From positions 1-12,366 of the forward strand of contig JAIUMG010000067.1 in the NCBI GenBank assembly GCA_022565655.1: a stretch of 12,366 nucleotides of DNA, read 5' to 3'. Under the pieces are notes generated by a model. It was not told the DNA's origin and did not search any database. It saw nothing but the letters and a program-made list of their open reading frames with translations. Both the position numbers and the translations under genes were made by a program. Positions 1 through 7,600 of this stretch are shown piece by piece (position 1 is the first letter of the stretch; the number at the start of each line of letters is the position of its first letter). Origin of the DNA: Alkalimonas sp. (GTDB taxonomy: Bacteria > Pseudomonadota > Gammaproteobacteria > Enterobacterales > Alteromonadaceae).

Positions 1-91
1 CTGCAGTCAGAGTTGTTTTACCGTGGTCAACGTGGCCGATAGTGCCCACGTTTAAGTGCGGTTTTACGCGTTCAAATTTAGCCTTAGCCAT
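1..91 (-). CDS. tuf: Elongation factor Tu, N-terminal fragment (cut by window edge)
   Basis: EF-Tu is the GTPase that carries aminoacyl-tRNA to the ribosomal A site. Only the first 30 codons are present; the gene runs off at base 1. Translation from the ATG at 91-89 gives MAKAKFERVKPHLNVGTIGH followed by VDHGKTTLTA. This is the family N-terminus with its P-loop (GHVDHGKT, residues 19-26). An AGAAGG-like Shine-Dalgarno sequence lies about 7 bases upstream. It is the last visible gene of the str cluster, 60 bp after fusA. Many gammaproteobacteria carry two tuf genes; this would be the copy linked to fusA (tufA position). Identification is secure despite the short fragment, because the residues are nearly identical to E. 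coli EF-Tu. Confidence 0.97.
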   Translation of the reverse strand, partial: MAKAKFERVKPHLNVGTIGHVDHGKTTLTA

Positions 92-118
92 TTATAGACC
101 CTTCTTAGTCAAATTGAT

Positions 119-136
119 GGCCCGGCACGCCGGGCC
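119..136 (-). promoter_or_regulatory. Perfect GC-rich hairpin between fusA and tuf
   Basis: GGCCCGGC and GCCGGGCC form a perfect 8-bp inverted repeat around AC; sterically this is a 7-bp stem with a 4-base loop. On the transcribed strand it is followed by ATCAATTTGAC, so there is no good U-tract. On the other strand it is followed by TTAATTAAT, also not a clean U-tract. It lies 15 bases after the fusA stop and 27 bases before the tuf start. It could be a weak attenuator, a pause, or an RNA-processing or stability element that sets tuf output relative to fusA. The structure is plain in the sequence; its role is inference. Confidence 0.6.
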
Positions 137-151
137 TTAATTAATCGTTAA

Positions 152-2248
152 TCAGCTTCGCGCTGCAATAATTGCTTCTTTCACGTTGTTCGGTGCTTCT
201 GCGTAGTTCAATGGTTCCATTGAATACGAAGCACGGCCCTGTGATAAAGAACGCATATGGGTTGCATAACCAAACATTTCAGACAGAGGCACATGAGCAT
301 CGATAATTTTCATACCGCCAGGCGCGTCTTCCATACCATTGATTATACCGCGACGACGATTTAAGTCGCCAACCAGATCACCCATGAACTCTTCTGGCGT
401 CACAACTTCTACTTTCATGATAGGCTCAAGGATAACAGGTGAAGCCTGTAAAGCACCCTTTTTGAAGCCCATAGAAGCAGCAATTTTAAACGCCATTTCG
501 TTGGAGTCAACATCGTGGTAAGAACCGTCATAGACAGTTACTTTCACATCGATTACCGGATAACCTGCAAGGATACCGTTTTTCATCTGCTCTTGGATGC
601 CTTTATCAACGGCCGGGATGTATTCTTTAGGAATAACACCACCCACAATTTCGTTGACAAAAGTATAACCAGCACCCTCTTCCTGAGGCTCAATCCGTAA
701 CCAACAGTGACCAAATTGACCACGACCACCTGACTGACGAACAAACTTACCTTCGACTTCCGTCTTGCCACGAATCGTTTCACGGTAAGAAACCTGTGGT
801 TTACCCACGTTGGCTTCTACTTTGAACTCGCGCTTCATACGATCAACCAGGATATCAAGGTGCAATTCACCCATACCTGAAATGATAGTCTGACCGGTTT
901 CTTCGTCGGTATGAACTCGGAAAGATGGATCTTCAGCGGCCAATTTACCTAAGGCCACACCCATTTTTTCCTGGTCCGCTTTGGTTTTCGGCTCAACTGC
1001 TACCGAAATAACCGGCTCAGGGAACTCCATCCGCTCCAGAATGATTGGATGGTCGATATCACACAGGGTATCCCCCGTGGTGGTATCTTTCAGACCAATC
1101 GCTGCAGCAATGTCGCCAGCCAGAACTTCTTTGATCTCTTCACGGCTGTTGGCATGCATCTGCACGATACGTCCGATCCGTTCTTTTTTCTGCTTAACAG
1201 AGTTGTAGACGCCAGAGCCAGACTCGACCACACCGGAATAAACCCGGAAAAAGGTCAATGTGCCTACGAAGGGGTCAGTCGCAATTTTGAAAGCCAGCGC
1301 AGCAAAGGGCTCATTGTCGTCTGATCTACGAACACCTTCGCTTTCATCCGGTAAAATACCATGAATGGCTTTTACTTCAGTAGGCGACGGCAGGAAGTAA
1401 ATCACGTTGTCCAGCATCGCTTGAACGCCTTTGTTTTTAAAGGCAGAGCCACACTGTACCAATACCACTTCGTTGCGTAGCGTTAAATCACGCAGGGCGG
1501 CACGAATTTCCTCTTCAGAAAACTCATCGCCTTCCAGGTAGCGTTCCATCAGCTCTTCATTGGCGTCGGCCGCAGCCTCAACCAAGTTTTGACGCCAATG
1601 CTGACATTCTTCCAGCATATCCGCAGGGATATCCTCGTAAGTAAATGTCATACCCTGATCTTCTTCGTTCCAGTTGATGGCTTTCATCTTGATCAGATCA
1701 ACCACACCTTTGAAGTCGTCTTCAGCACCAATAGGCAACTGAATCGGCACAATGGTGCTATTCAAACGGGTACGAGCTTGCTCGACAACACGCAGGAAGT
1801 CAGCACCCGTTCGATCCATCTTGTTGACGAAGATCATGCGAGGAACTTCGTATTTGTTGGCCTGGCGCCACACAGTTTCAGTTTGCGGCTGCACACCTGA
1901 TGAACCACAAAGTACGACCACAGCACCATCCAATACCCGCAGAGAACGTTCTACTTCAATCGTGAAGTCAACGTGTCCTGGCGTATCAATGATGTTGACA
2001 CGGTGCTCAGGAAACTGAGCTTCCATACCGCGCCAAAAGGTGGTGGTGGCAGCAGAAGTGATGGTAATACCACGCTCTTGCTCCTGCTCCATCCAGTCCA
2101 TGGTGGCTGCGCCATCATGGACTTCACCAATCTTATGTGACAGACCAGTATAAAAAAGTACACGCTCCGTGGTTGTGGTTTTACCCGCATCCACGTGTGC
2201 ACAGATACCAATGTTGCGGTAGCGTTCTATTGGGGTTTTGCGTGCCAC
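152..2248 (-). CDS. fusA: Elongation factor G (EF-G, type I)
   Basis: EF-G is the cytoplasmic GTPase that drives tRNA-mRNA translocation and, with RRF, splits post-termination ribosomes. At 698 residues it is full length. The GTPase domain shows the P-loop AHVDAGKT (17-24), the G2 motif RGITI (59-63), DTPGH (88-92) and NKMD (142-145). Later landmarks are the KFVRQSGGRGQFGH stretch of domain IV, SYHDVDSNEMAFK, and FGYATHMRSLSQGRASYSM near the C-terminus. The start is GTG (2248-2246), preceded by an AGGAGT Shine-Dalgarno about 7 bases upstream; no better start exists. The stop is TGA. It lies 28 bp after rpsG and 60 bp before tuf, in the classic str order. Its linkage to rpsG and tuf and its gap-free similarity to recalled Shewanella and Pseudomonas FusA argue for the main translocase rather than a second EF-G paralogue. 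I see no frameshift or atypical insert. Confidence 0.98.
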   Translation of the reverse strand: MARKTPIERYRNIGICAHVDAGKTTTTERVLFYTGLSHKIGEVHDGAATMDWMEQEQERGITITSAATTTFWRGMEAQFPEHRVNIIDTPGHVDFTIEVERSLRVLDGAVVVLCGSSGVQPQTETVWRQANKYEVPRMIFVNKMDRTGADFLRVVEQARTRLNSTIVPIQLPIGAEDDFKGVVDLIKMKAINWNEEDQGMTFTYEDIPADMLEECQHWRQNLVEAAADANEELMERYLEGDEFSEEEIRAALRDLTLRNEVVLVQCGSAFKNKGVQAMLDNVIYFLPSPTEVKAIHGILPDESEGVRRSDDNEPFAALAFKIATDPFVGTLTFFRVYSGVVESGSGVYNSVKQKKERIGRIVQMHANSREEIKEVLAGDIAAAIGLKDTTTGDTLCDIDHPIILERMEFPEPVISVAVEPKTKADQEKMGVALGKLAAEDPSFRVHTDEETGQTIISGMGELHLDILVDRMKREFKVEANVGKPQVSYRETIRGKTEVEGKFVRQSGGRGQFGHCWLRIEPQEEGAGYTFVNEIVGGVIPKEYIPAVDKGIQEQMKNGILAGYPVIDVKVTVYDGSYHDVDSNEMAFKIAASMGFKKGALQASPVILEPIMKVEVVTPEEFMGDLVGDLNRRRGIINGMEDAPGGMKIIDAHVPLSEMFGYATHMRSLSQGRASYSMEPLNYAEAPNNVKEAIIAARS

Positions 2249-2276
2249 AATAAACTCCTGTTAAATAGAGATCAGC

Positions 2277-2747
2277 TTACCAGCGGAAATGAGCAAACGC
2301 TTTGTTTGCTTCAGCCATACGGTGCACGTCTTCACGCTTCTTAACCGCAGAACCTTTGTTCTCAATAGCATCCAGCATTTCACCAGCTAAACGCTGAGAC
2401 ATTGATTTTTCACCACGTTTACGGGCCGCTTCAACCAACCAGCGCATTGCTAAGGCATTGCGACGAACCGGACGAACTTCACAGGGTACCTGGTAAGTTG
2501 AACCACCTACCCGGCGTGATTTAACTTCGACCGTTGGACGAATGTTATCCAGAGCTACTTCAAACAAATCAATATGTTCTTTCTTTGATTTGGTAGCTGC
2601 AATATCTAATGCGCCGTATACAATTGATTCGGCGATGGACTTTTTACCGTCGACCATCACGACATTGACAAACTTAGCCAGTAATTCACTTCCGAACTTA
2701 GGATCTGGAAGGATTTTACGTTGACCTATTACGCGTCTTCTTGGCAT
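2277..2747 (-). CDS. rpsG: 30S ribosomal protein S7
   Basis: S7 is a primary 16S rRNA-binding protein. It nucleates assembly of the 30S head and lies near the E site at the mRNA exit channel. It has 156 residues, the usual length, opening with MPRRRVIGQRKILPDPKFGS. The family's central RRVGGSTYQVP and VRPVRRNALAMRWL stretches are present, as is the C-terminal AHFRW. The ATG at 2747-2745 has a GGAG Shine-Dalgarno about 7 bases upstream; the stop is TAA. It sits between rpsL (79 bp upstream) and fusA (28 bp downstream). In E. coli S7 is also the translational repressor of the str operon, binding the rpsL-rpsG intercistronic RNA; the same element appears to be conserved here. Confidence 0.98.
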   Translation of the reverse strand: MPRRRVIGQRKILPDPKFGSELLAKFVNVVMVDGKKSIAESIVYGALDIAATKSKKEHIDLFEVALDNIRPTVEVKSRRVGGSTYQVPCEVRPVRRNALAMRWLVEAARKRGEKSMSQRLAGEMLDAIENKGSAVKKREDVHRMAEANKAFAHFRW

Positions 2748-2829
2748 TCGAAACTCCGATTGCTTCAGGTGATTCCAAAACTTTAATTAAAAAGTCGTTT
2801 AGTTTGGCCTTACTAACGGAGTTCCGTTA
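2748..2829 (-). promoter_or_regulatory. Probable S7 translational operator between rpsL and rpsG
   Basis: The transcribed strand of this spacer keeps blocks I recall from the E. coli S12-S7 intercistronic region. In order these are CTCCGTTA, GTAAGGCCAAAC, AAACTAAAC, AGTTTTGGA and CGGAGT just before rpsG. CCAAACU can pair with AGUUUUGG (one bulged U), closing a stem around an AU-rich hairpin (ACUUU/AAAGU). A separate 7-bp inverted repeat, TAACGGA/TCCGTTA (2814-2829), begins at the rpsL stop codon itself. In E. coli this region binds S7 and represses S7 and EF-G translation, which is coupled to rpsL. Operator function here is inferred from retained sequence and pairing. Confidence 0.72.
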
Positions 2830-3201
2830 AGATTTGGGCCGCTTGGCGCCGTATTTTGAACGGCCTTGTTTACGATCTTTAACGCCAGCACAATCTAAAG
2901 TGCCGCGTACGGTGTGGTAACGCACACCTGGTAAGTCTTTGACCCGGCCACCACGGATCAGAACCACACTATGCTCTTGCAAGTTGTGGCCTTCACCACC
3001 AATGTATGAGCTTACTTCGAAGCCATTGGTCAGACGAACACGACATACTTTACGCATAGCTGAGTTCGGCTTTTTAGGTGTAGTGGTATAAACACGGGTA
3101 CAAACACCACGCTTTTGTGGACAAGCTTCCAATGCAGGGACGTTGCTTTTTGCAAACTTGTCCTGCCGTGGCTTGCGCACGAGCTGGTTAATTGTTGCCA
3201 T
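2827..3201 (-). CDS. rpsL: 30S ribosomal protein S12
   Basis: S12 lies at the 30S decoding centre and controls codon-anticodon fidelity; it is the classical streptomycin-resistance target. It has 124 residues from MATINQLVRKPRQDKF to SKYGAKRPKS. The TTTPKKPNSA segment has Lys at 43 and the GRVKDLPGVRYH segment has Lys at 88, the streptomycin-sensitive form. Asp89 is the residue that RimO methylthiolates in E. coli. The ATG at 3201-3199 was chosen because of its AGGAG Shine-Dalgarno about 6 bases upstream and the exact family N-terminus. An in-frame extension of 16 codons to 3249 runs through the upstream terminator and is not coding. The stop is TAA. It is the first gene of the str transcription unit and has its own promoter just upstream. 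Confidence 0.98.
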   Translation of the reverse strand: MATINQLVRKPRQDKFAKSNVPALEACPQKRGVCTRVYTTTPKKPNSAMRKVCRVRLTNGFEVSSYIGGEGHNLQEHSVVLIRGGRVKDLPGVRYHTVRGTLDCAGVKDRKQGRSKYGAKRPKS

Positions 3202-3237
3202 TAAATACTCCTGGTTAATTGATACCCAATAAACGTG

Positions 3238-3269
3238 AAAAATCCGCACCCCAAAACTGGGGTCGCGGA
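3238..3269 (-). terminator. Intrinsic terminator after rpoBC, overlapping the rpsL start site
   Basis: On the transcribed strand TCCGC/GCGGA and ACCCC/GGGGT form a 10-bp stem with one bulged base and an AGTTTT loop. Five T residues follow immediately (3242-3238), then C. This is a good Rho-independent terminator for transcripts coming from rpoC, 78 bases past its stop. Its 5' arm begins directly after the -10 box of the predicted rpsL promoter, so a transcript starting near 3263 lacks the lower half of the stem. Confidence 0.8.
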
Positions 3270-3298
3270 ATTCTAATGGTCAAGCTTTGAGCTGTCAA
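3270..3298 (-). promoter_or_regulatory. Sigma70 promoter of the str genes (rpsL promoter)
   Basis: The -35 is TTGACA (3298-3293, exact consensus), the spacer is 17 bases, and the -10 is TAGAAT (3275-3270, five of six). The predicted start is A3263, giving a 62-base leader before the rpsL ATG. The discriminator between -10 and +1 reads TCCGCG. GC-rich discriminators are a known feature of ppGpp/DksA-inhibited promoters of translation genes, so stringent control is likely. Box matches and spacing are seen directly; the exact start and the regulation are inferred. Confidence 0.85.
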
Positions 3299-3309
3299 GT
3301 TTATCAGCT

Positions 3310-3335
3310 ATCTGCTGCCTTTTTCAGCAGCAGAT
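3310..3335 (-). promoter_or_regulatory. 9-bp hairpin just after rpoC
   Basis: ATCTGCTGC and GCAGCAGAT form a perfect 9-bp stem with an 8-base loop (TGAAAAAG on the transcribed strand). It starts 11 bases after the rpoC stop codon. No U-tract follows on either strand, so it is not a standard intrinsic terminator. It may protect the 3' end of rpoBC mRNA or mark a processing site. It lies just upstream of the rpsL -35 box and does not overlap it. Confidence 0.5.
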
Positions 3336-3346
3336 TAACAAATAAC

Positions 3347-6300
3347 TTAATCATCTTTACCTGACGCACCCATATTCAGTGCATCCGTTAATGCCTGTTC
3401 GGCCACTTCTGCACTCATGGATGGTTCTGCTACTTCTGTAACAGCTTTCTGGCGCTGACGCAGACGGTTCTGGTGATAAGCAAAACCAGTACCTGCTGGG
3501 ATCAAACGGCCAACGATGACGTTTTCTTTCAAGCCGCGAAGCTGATCGATTTTGCCACCAACAGCTGCTTCGGTCAGGACACGTGTGGTTTCCTGGAACG
3601 AGGCCGCTGAAATGAAGGAGTCTGTCGACAACGAAGCTTTGGTAATACCCAACAATACACGCTCGTATTGTGCCGGGATTTTCCCTTCAGCTTCTAACTG
3701 GCGGTTGGAAATATTGACCCGCGCCAGCTCAACTTGCTCACCTTCTAAGAACTCGCTATCACCTGGGTTGGCAATCACACACTTACGCAGCATCTGGCGA
3801 ATAATATTCTCGATGTGCTTATCGTTGATCTTAACCCCTTGCAGACGATAAACCTCCTGCACTTCATTGACGATATAGTTGGCTACATGGTGAATACCAC
3901 GCAAACGCAGAATATCGTGTGGTGACTCCGGCCCTTCCGATATGACTTCACCTTTTTCAATGCGCTCACCTTCGAACACATTGATTTGACGCCATTTCGG
4001 GATCATCTCTTCGTGTGCATCACCTTGTTCTGGCGTAATCACCAAACGGCGCTTGCCTTTGGTTTCTTTGCCAAAGCTGATGACACCAGAGATCTCAGCC
4101 AGAATCGCTGGATCTTTTGGTTTACGCGCTTCGAACAAGTCGGCCACCCGTGGCAGACCACCGGTAATATCACGAGTTTTCGAGCTTTCCTGCGGAATAC
4201 GCGCCAACACATCGCCCGGCTGAGCGGTGGCACCATCACGAATTTCAATGGTGGTGAAGCTTGGCAAGCGAATTTCCTGCAAGCCGCCATCATCGGTCGC
4301 CAGAATCAGCTTCGGCTCTTTGGCGTTGGCTTTAGCCAGATCTTTCACCACAGTTCGGGTCAGACCGGTCAGCTCGTCTTGCTGAATTTCAGTATTGGTG
4401 TCATCGACATCACTGAAGTTTACTTTGGCGCTACGCTCAACAATGATTGGGTGGGAATGCGGATCCCAGTTCGCCACAATCTGGCCCGATTCAATTTTGC
4501 TGTTGTCATCCACAGTCAAAATTGAACCATAAGGCAGTTTATAGCGCTCTTTCTCGCGACCCAACTCGTCAAATACCGTCACTTCCGCAGAACGTGAAGT
4601 TATGACGATTTTGTCATTGGCATTGCGCACGAACTTGGCATTATGCAGTTTCAAGGTACCGGCATTTTTCACCTGCACACTGCTTTCTGCAGAGGCCCGA
4701 GATGCCGCACCACCGATGTGGAAGGTACGCATGGTTAACTGGGTACCTGGCTCACCGATAGACTGTGCAGCCACAACACCAACCGCTTCACCTTGGTTAA
4801 TCAAGTGACCACGTGCTAAATCACGACCATAACACTTGGCACAGACACCAAAGTCAGTATTACAGGTAATTACCGAGCGAACATGCACTTCGTCAATGGA
4901 GTGCTGCTCGAGCACATCACACAGACCTTCATCCAGCATGGTGCCATCTGCAATCAACACTTCATTGCTGGCAGGATCAACCACATCACCCAAGACAACC
5001 CGGCCAAGGACCCGCTCGCGCAAGCCTTCAACCACGTCACCGCCTTCGATCAGTGGCTTCATCCAAATGCCTTCGGTGGTACCACAATCGTCTTCAGTCA
5101 CCACCAGATCCTGGGCTACATCCACCAGACGACGGGTCAGATAACCCGAGTTGGCGGTTTTCAGTGCCGTATCGGCCAAACCTTTACGCGCACCGTGCGT
5201 CGAAATGAAGTACTGCAGTACGTTCAAACCTTCACGGAAGTTTGCCGTGATTGGCGTTTCGATGATGGAGCCATCTGGTTTCGCCATCAAACCACGCATG
5301 GCAGACAACTGGCGGATCTGAGCTGGGGAGCCCCGAGCGCCTGAGTCGGCCATCATGTAGACAGAGTTAAACGATTGCTGTTCTGTTTCGTTGCCATCGC
5401 GATCGATCACTTTCTCTTTCGATAAGTTATCCATCATCGCTTTGGACAAGGTTTCGTTGGCGGTAGACCAAATATCGATAACCTTGTTGTATTTTTCACC
5501 ACCAGTCACCAAACCCTGTTGGAATTGGTCCTGAATTTCAGCAACTTCTGCTTCAGCCGCATCGATGATGTCTTTCTTCGCTTCCGGGATCACCATGTCA
5601 TTGATACCAACCGATACGCCGGACAACATGGCGTAATGGAAACCGGTATACATGATTTGGTCAGCCAGAATAACGGTATCTTTCAGACCAATTTTACGGT
5701 AAGCACCATTCAGTAATTTTGAAATCTGCTTCTTACCCATGGCCTGGTTGACGGAGGCAAACTCGAGCCCTTCAGGCAAAATAGAGTACAGAATAGCACG
5801 GCCCACTGTAGTATCTACCACGGCGGTATGTTCTGTTTTGTTACCCTCTTCATCAGCCAGCAGTTCGGTAATGCGTACCTTCACCCGGGCATGCAATGCA
5901 GCATGTCCGCCACGATAAGCTTTCTCCGCTTCCTTCGGGCTTTTGAACATCATGCCTTCGCCTTTGGCGTTGATGGCCTCACGCGTCATGTAGTACAAGC
6001 CCAAAACAACGTCCTGCGAAGGAACGATGATTGGCTCACCATTGGCTGGTGATAACACGTTGTTGGTCGACATCATCAGCGCACGTGCTTCCAGCTGAGC
6101 TTCCAACGTCAGCGGCACGTGCACGGCCATTTGGTCACCATCGAAGTCGGCGTTGTAGGCCGCACAGACCAATGGGTGCAACTGAATCGCTTTACCTTCG
6201 ATCAGCACCGGCTCAAATGCCTGAATACCCAAGCGGTGCAGTGTTGGTGCACGGTTCAACAACACCGGATGCTCACGGATCACTTCATCCAGCACGTCCC

Positions 6301-7525
6301 AAACAGCGCCTTCTTCGCGCTCAACCATCTTCTTAGCGGCTTTGATGGTAGTAGCCAGGCCACGACCTTCCAGCTTGCCATAGATGAACGGCTTGAACAG
6401 CTCCAGGGCCATTTTTTTCGGTAAACCACACTGATGCAAGCGCAGCGTTGGACCTACGGTAATCACCGAACGACCAGAGTAGTCAACCCGCTTACCCAGC
6501 AAGTTCTGACGGAAACGACCCTGCTTACCTTTGATCATATCAGCCAAAGATTTCAGTGGGCGCTTATTGGTGCCGGTGATGGCACGACCACGACGGCCGT
6601 TGTCCAGCAAGGCATCGACCGACTCCTGCAGCATCCGCTTCTCGTTGCGCACGATGATATCCGGCGCAGATAAGTCCAGCAGACGCTTCAGACGGTTGTT
6701 ACGGTTAATCACGCGGCGGTACAGATCGTTTAGATCAGAGGTGGCAAAACGGCCACCATCCAGCGGTACCAAAGGACGCAGATCCGGTGGCAATACTGGC
6801 AGCACCGTCATGATCATCCACTCTGGCTTATTGCCAGAGGTATGGAAAGCTTCCATCAACTTCAAGCGCTTGCTGATTTTCTTCCGCTTGGTTTCTGAGT
6901 TGATGGTTGGCAACTCTTCACGCATCATTTTGATTTCGTTTGGCAGATCCAGATCGCGCAGCAAGTCCAATACGGCCTCGGCACCCATCTTGGCTTCAAA
7001 CTCATCACCATGCTCTTCCAGCACGTCCAGATACTCTTCTTCGGTCAGCATCTGACGACGCTCTAAAGAGGTCATGCCTGGCTCTGTCACCACATAGGAT
7101 TCAAAATACAGCACCCGCTCAATATCACGTAACGTCATATCCAGCAGCAAGCCAATACGGCTTGGCAGTGATTTTAAAAACCAAATATGCGCGACCGGGC
7201 TGGCCAGCTCGATGTGGCCCATACGCTCACGACGAACCTTGGTTAGTGTGACTTCGACGCCACACTTTTCACAGATCACACCACGGTGTTTTAAGCGTTT
7301 GTATTTACCACACAAACACTCATAATCTTTTACCGGCCCAAAAATCCGGGCACAAAACAAGCCGTCACGCTCAGGCTTAAAGGTCCGGTAGTTGATGGTT
7401 TCAGGTTTTTTCACCTCACCGAATGACCACGAGCGGATCATATCTGGAGATGATAAACCGATTTTAATCACATCAAACTCTTCGGTCTTCGTTTGTTGTT
7501 TCAGAAACTTTAATAAGTCTTTCAC
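3347..7525 (-). CDS. rpoC: DNA-directed RNA polymerase subunit beta'
   Basis: Beta' is the largest subunit of RNA polymerase and holds the catalytic Mg ion. It has 1392 residues (about 1407 in E. coli), the shortfall falling in the C-terminal tail and small gaps. Landmarks in order: zinc-binding CLCG...CEKC (about residues 70-88); the active-site loop NADFDGDQM (about 458-466); the bridge helix region GARKGLADTALKTANSGYL; the second zinc site, DDCGT plus CNTDFGVCAKC; the trigger-loop start QLTMRTFHIGGAASR; the gammaproteobacterial trigger-loop insertion; and KASLSTDSFISAASFQETTR near the end. The start is GTG (7525-7523) with an AGGAGAG Shine-Dalgarno at normal spacing; the N-terminus MKDLLKFLK matches the family. 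It is 75 bp after rpoB and is cotranscribed with it. The stop is TAA, followed by the terminator/promoter region of rpsL. I see no frameshift. Confidence 0.99.
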   Translation of the reverse strand: MKDLLKFLKQQTKTEEFDVIKIGLSSPDMIRSWSFGEVKKPETINYRTFKPERDGLFCARIFGPVKDYECLCGKYKRLKHRGVICEKCGVEVTLTKVRRERMGHIELASPVAHIWFLKSLPSRIGLLLDMTLRDIERVLYFESYVVTEPGMTSLERRQMLTEEEYLDVLEEHGDEFEAKMGAEAVLDLLRDLDLPNEIKMMREELPTINSETKRKKISKRLKLMEAFHTSGNKPEWMIMTVLPVLPPDLRPLVPLDGGRFATSDLNDLYRRVINRNNRLKRLLDLSAPDIIVRNEKRMLQESVDALLDNGRRGRAITGTNKRPLKSLADMIKGKQGRFRQNLLGKRVDYSGRSVITVGPTLRLHQCGLPKKMALELFKPFIYGKLEGRGLATTIKAAKKMVEREEGAVWDVLDEVIREHPVLLNRAPTLHRLGIQAFEPVLIEGKAIQLHPLVCAAYNADFDGDQMAVHVPLTLEAQLEARALMMSTNNVLSPANGEPIIVPSQDVVLGLYYMTREAINAKGEGMMFKSPKEAEKAYRGGHAALHARVKVRITELLADEEGNKTEHTAVVDTTVGRAILYSILPEGLEFASVNQAMGKKQISKLLNGAYRKIGLKDTVILADQIMYTGFHYAMLSGVSVGINDMVIPEAKKDIIDAAEAEVAEIQDQFQQGLVTGGEKYNKVIDIWSTANETLSKAMMDNLSKEKVIDRDGNETEQQSFNSVYMMADSGARGSPAQIRQLSAMRGLMAKPDGSIIETPITANFREGLNVLQYFISTHGARKGLADTALKTANSGYLTRRLVDVAQDLVVTEDDCGTTEGIWMKPLIEGGDVVEGLRERVLGRVVLGDVVDPASNEVLIADGTMLDEGLCDVLEQHSIDEVHVRSVITCNTDFGVCAKCYGRDLARGHLINQGEAVGVVAAQSIGEPGTQLTMRTFHIGGAASRASAESSVQVKNAGTLKLHNAKFVRNANDKIVITSRSAEVTVFDELGREKERYKLPYGSILTVDDNSKIESGQIVANWDPHSHPIIVERSAKVNFSDVDDTNTEIQQDELTGLTRTVVKDLAKANAKEPKLILATDDGGLQEIRLPSFTTIEIRDGATAQPGDVLARIPQESSKTRDITGGLPRVADLFEARKPKDPAILAEISGVISFGKETKGKRRLVITPEQGDAHEEMIPKWRQINVFEGERIEKGEVISEGPESPHDILRLRGIHHVANYIVNEVQEVYRLQGVKINDKHIENIIRQMLRKCVIANPGDSEFLEGEQVELARVNISNRQLEAEGKIPAQYERVLLGITKASLSTDSFISAASFQETTRVLTEAAVGGKIDQLRGLKENVIVGRLIPAGTGFAYHQNRLRQRQKAVTEVAEPSMSAEVAEQALTDALNMGASGKDD

Positions 7526-7553
7526 CTTAGCTCTCCTGTAAGAGGGTAAACCG

Positions 7554-7580
7554 ATGGAGCCCTGACAACCCGGACTCCAT
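7554..7580 (-). promoter_or_regulatory. Stem-loop in the rpoB-rpoC spacer
   Basis: On the transcribed strand ATGGAGTCC pairs with GGGCTCCAT: 9 bp including one G-U pair, with a 9-base loop. No U-tract follows, so termination is unlikely. A smaller repeat, CACGT/ACGTG, lies beside it (7581-7596). The structure ends about 28 bases before the rpoC GTG, leaving its Shine-Dalgarno free. It may be an mRNA stability or processing element; function is unknown. Confidence 0.4.
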
Positions 7581-7600
7581 CACGTACTGGAACGTGGGGC

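Noticed and set aside
3202..3249. In-frame N-terminal extension of rpsL by 16 codons (start at 3249)
   Set aside because: It would run through the terminator U-tract and part of the leader. The ATG at 3201 has a good Shine-Dalgarno and gives the exact S12 N-terminus.
3986..4525. Plus-strand open reading frame of 179 codons inside rpoC
   Set aside because: It is antisense to a fully conserved coding region. It has no recognisable domain and its composition is the complement of rpoC codons.
6531..7055. Plus-strand open reading frame of 174 codons inside rpoC
   Set aside because: It is Arg/Ser-rich low-complexity translation opposite a conserved beta' segment: a coding shadow, not a gene.
152..7525. 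GTG starts of fusA and rpoC as anomalies
   Set aside because: GTG starts with strong Shine-Dalgarno sites are common for these genes in gammaproteobacteria; they are unremarkable.
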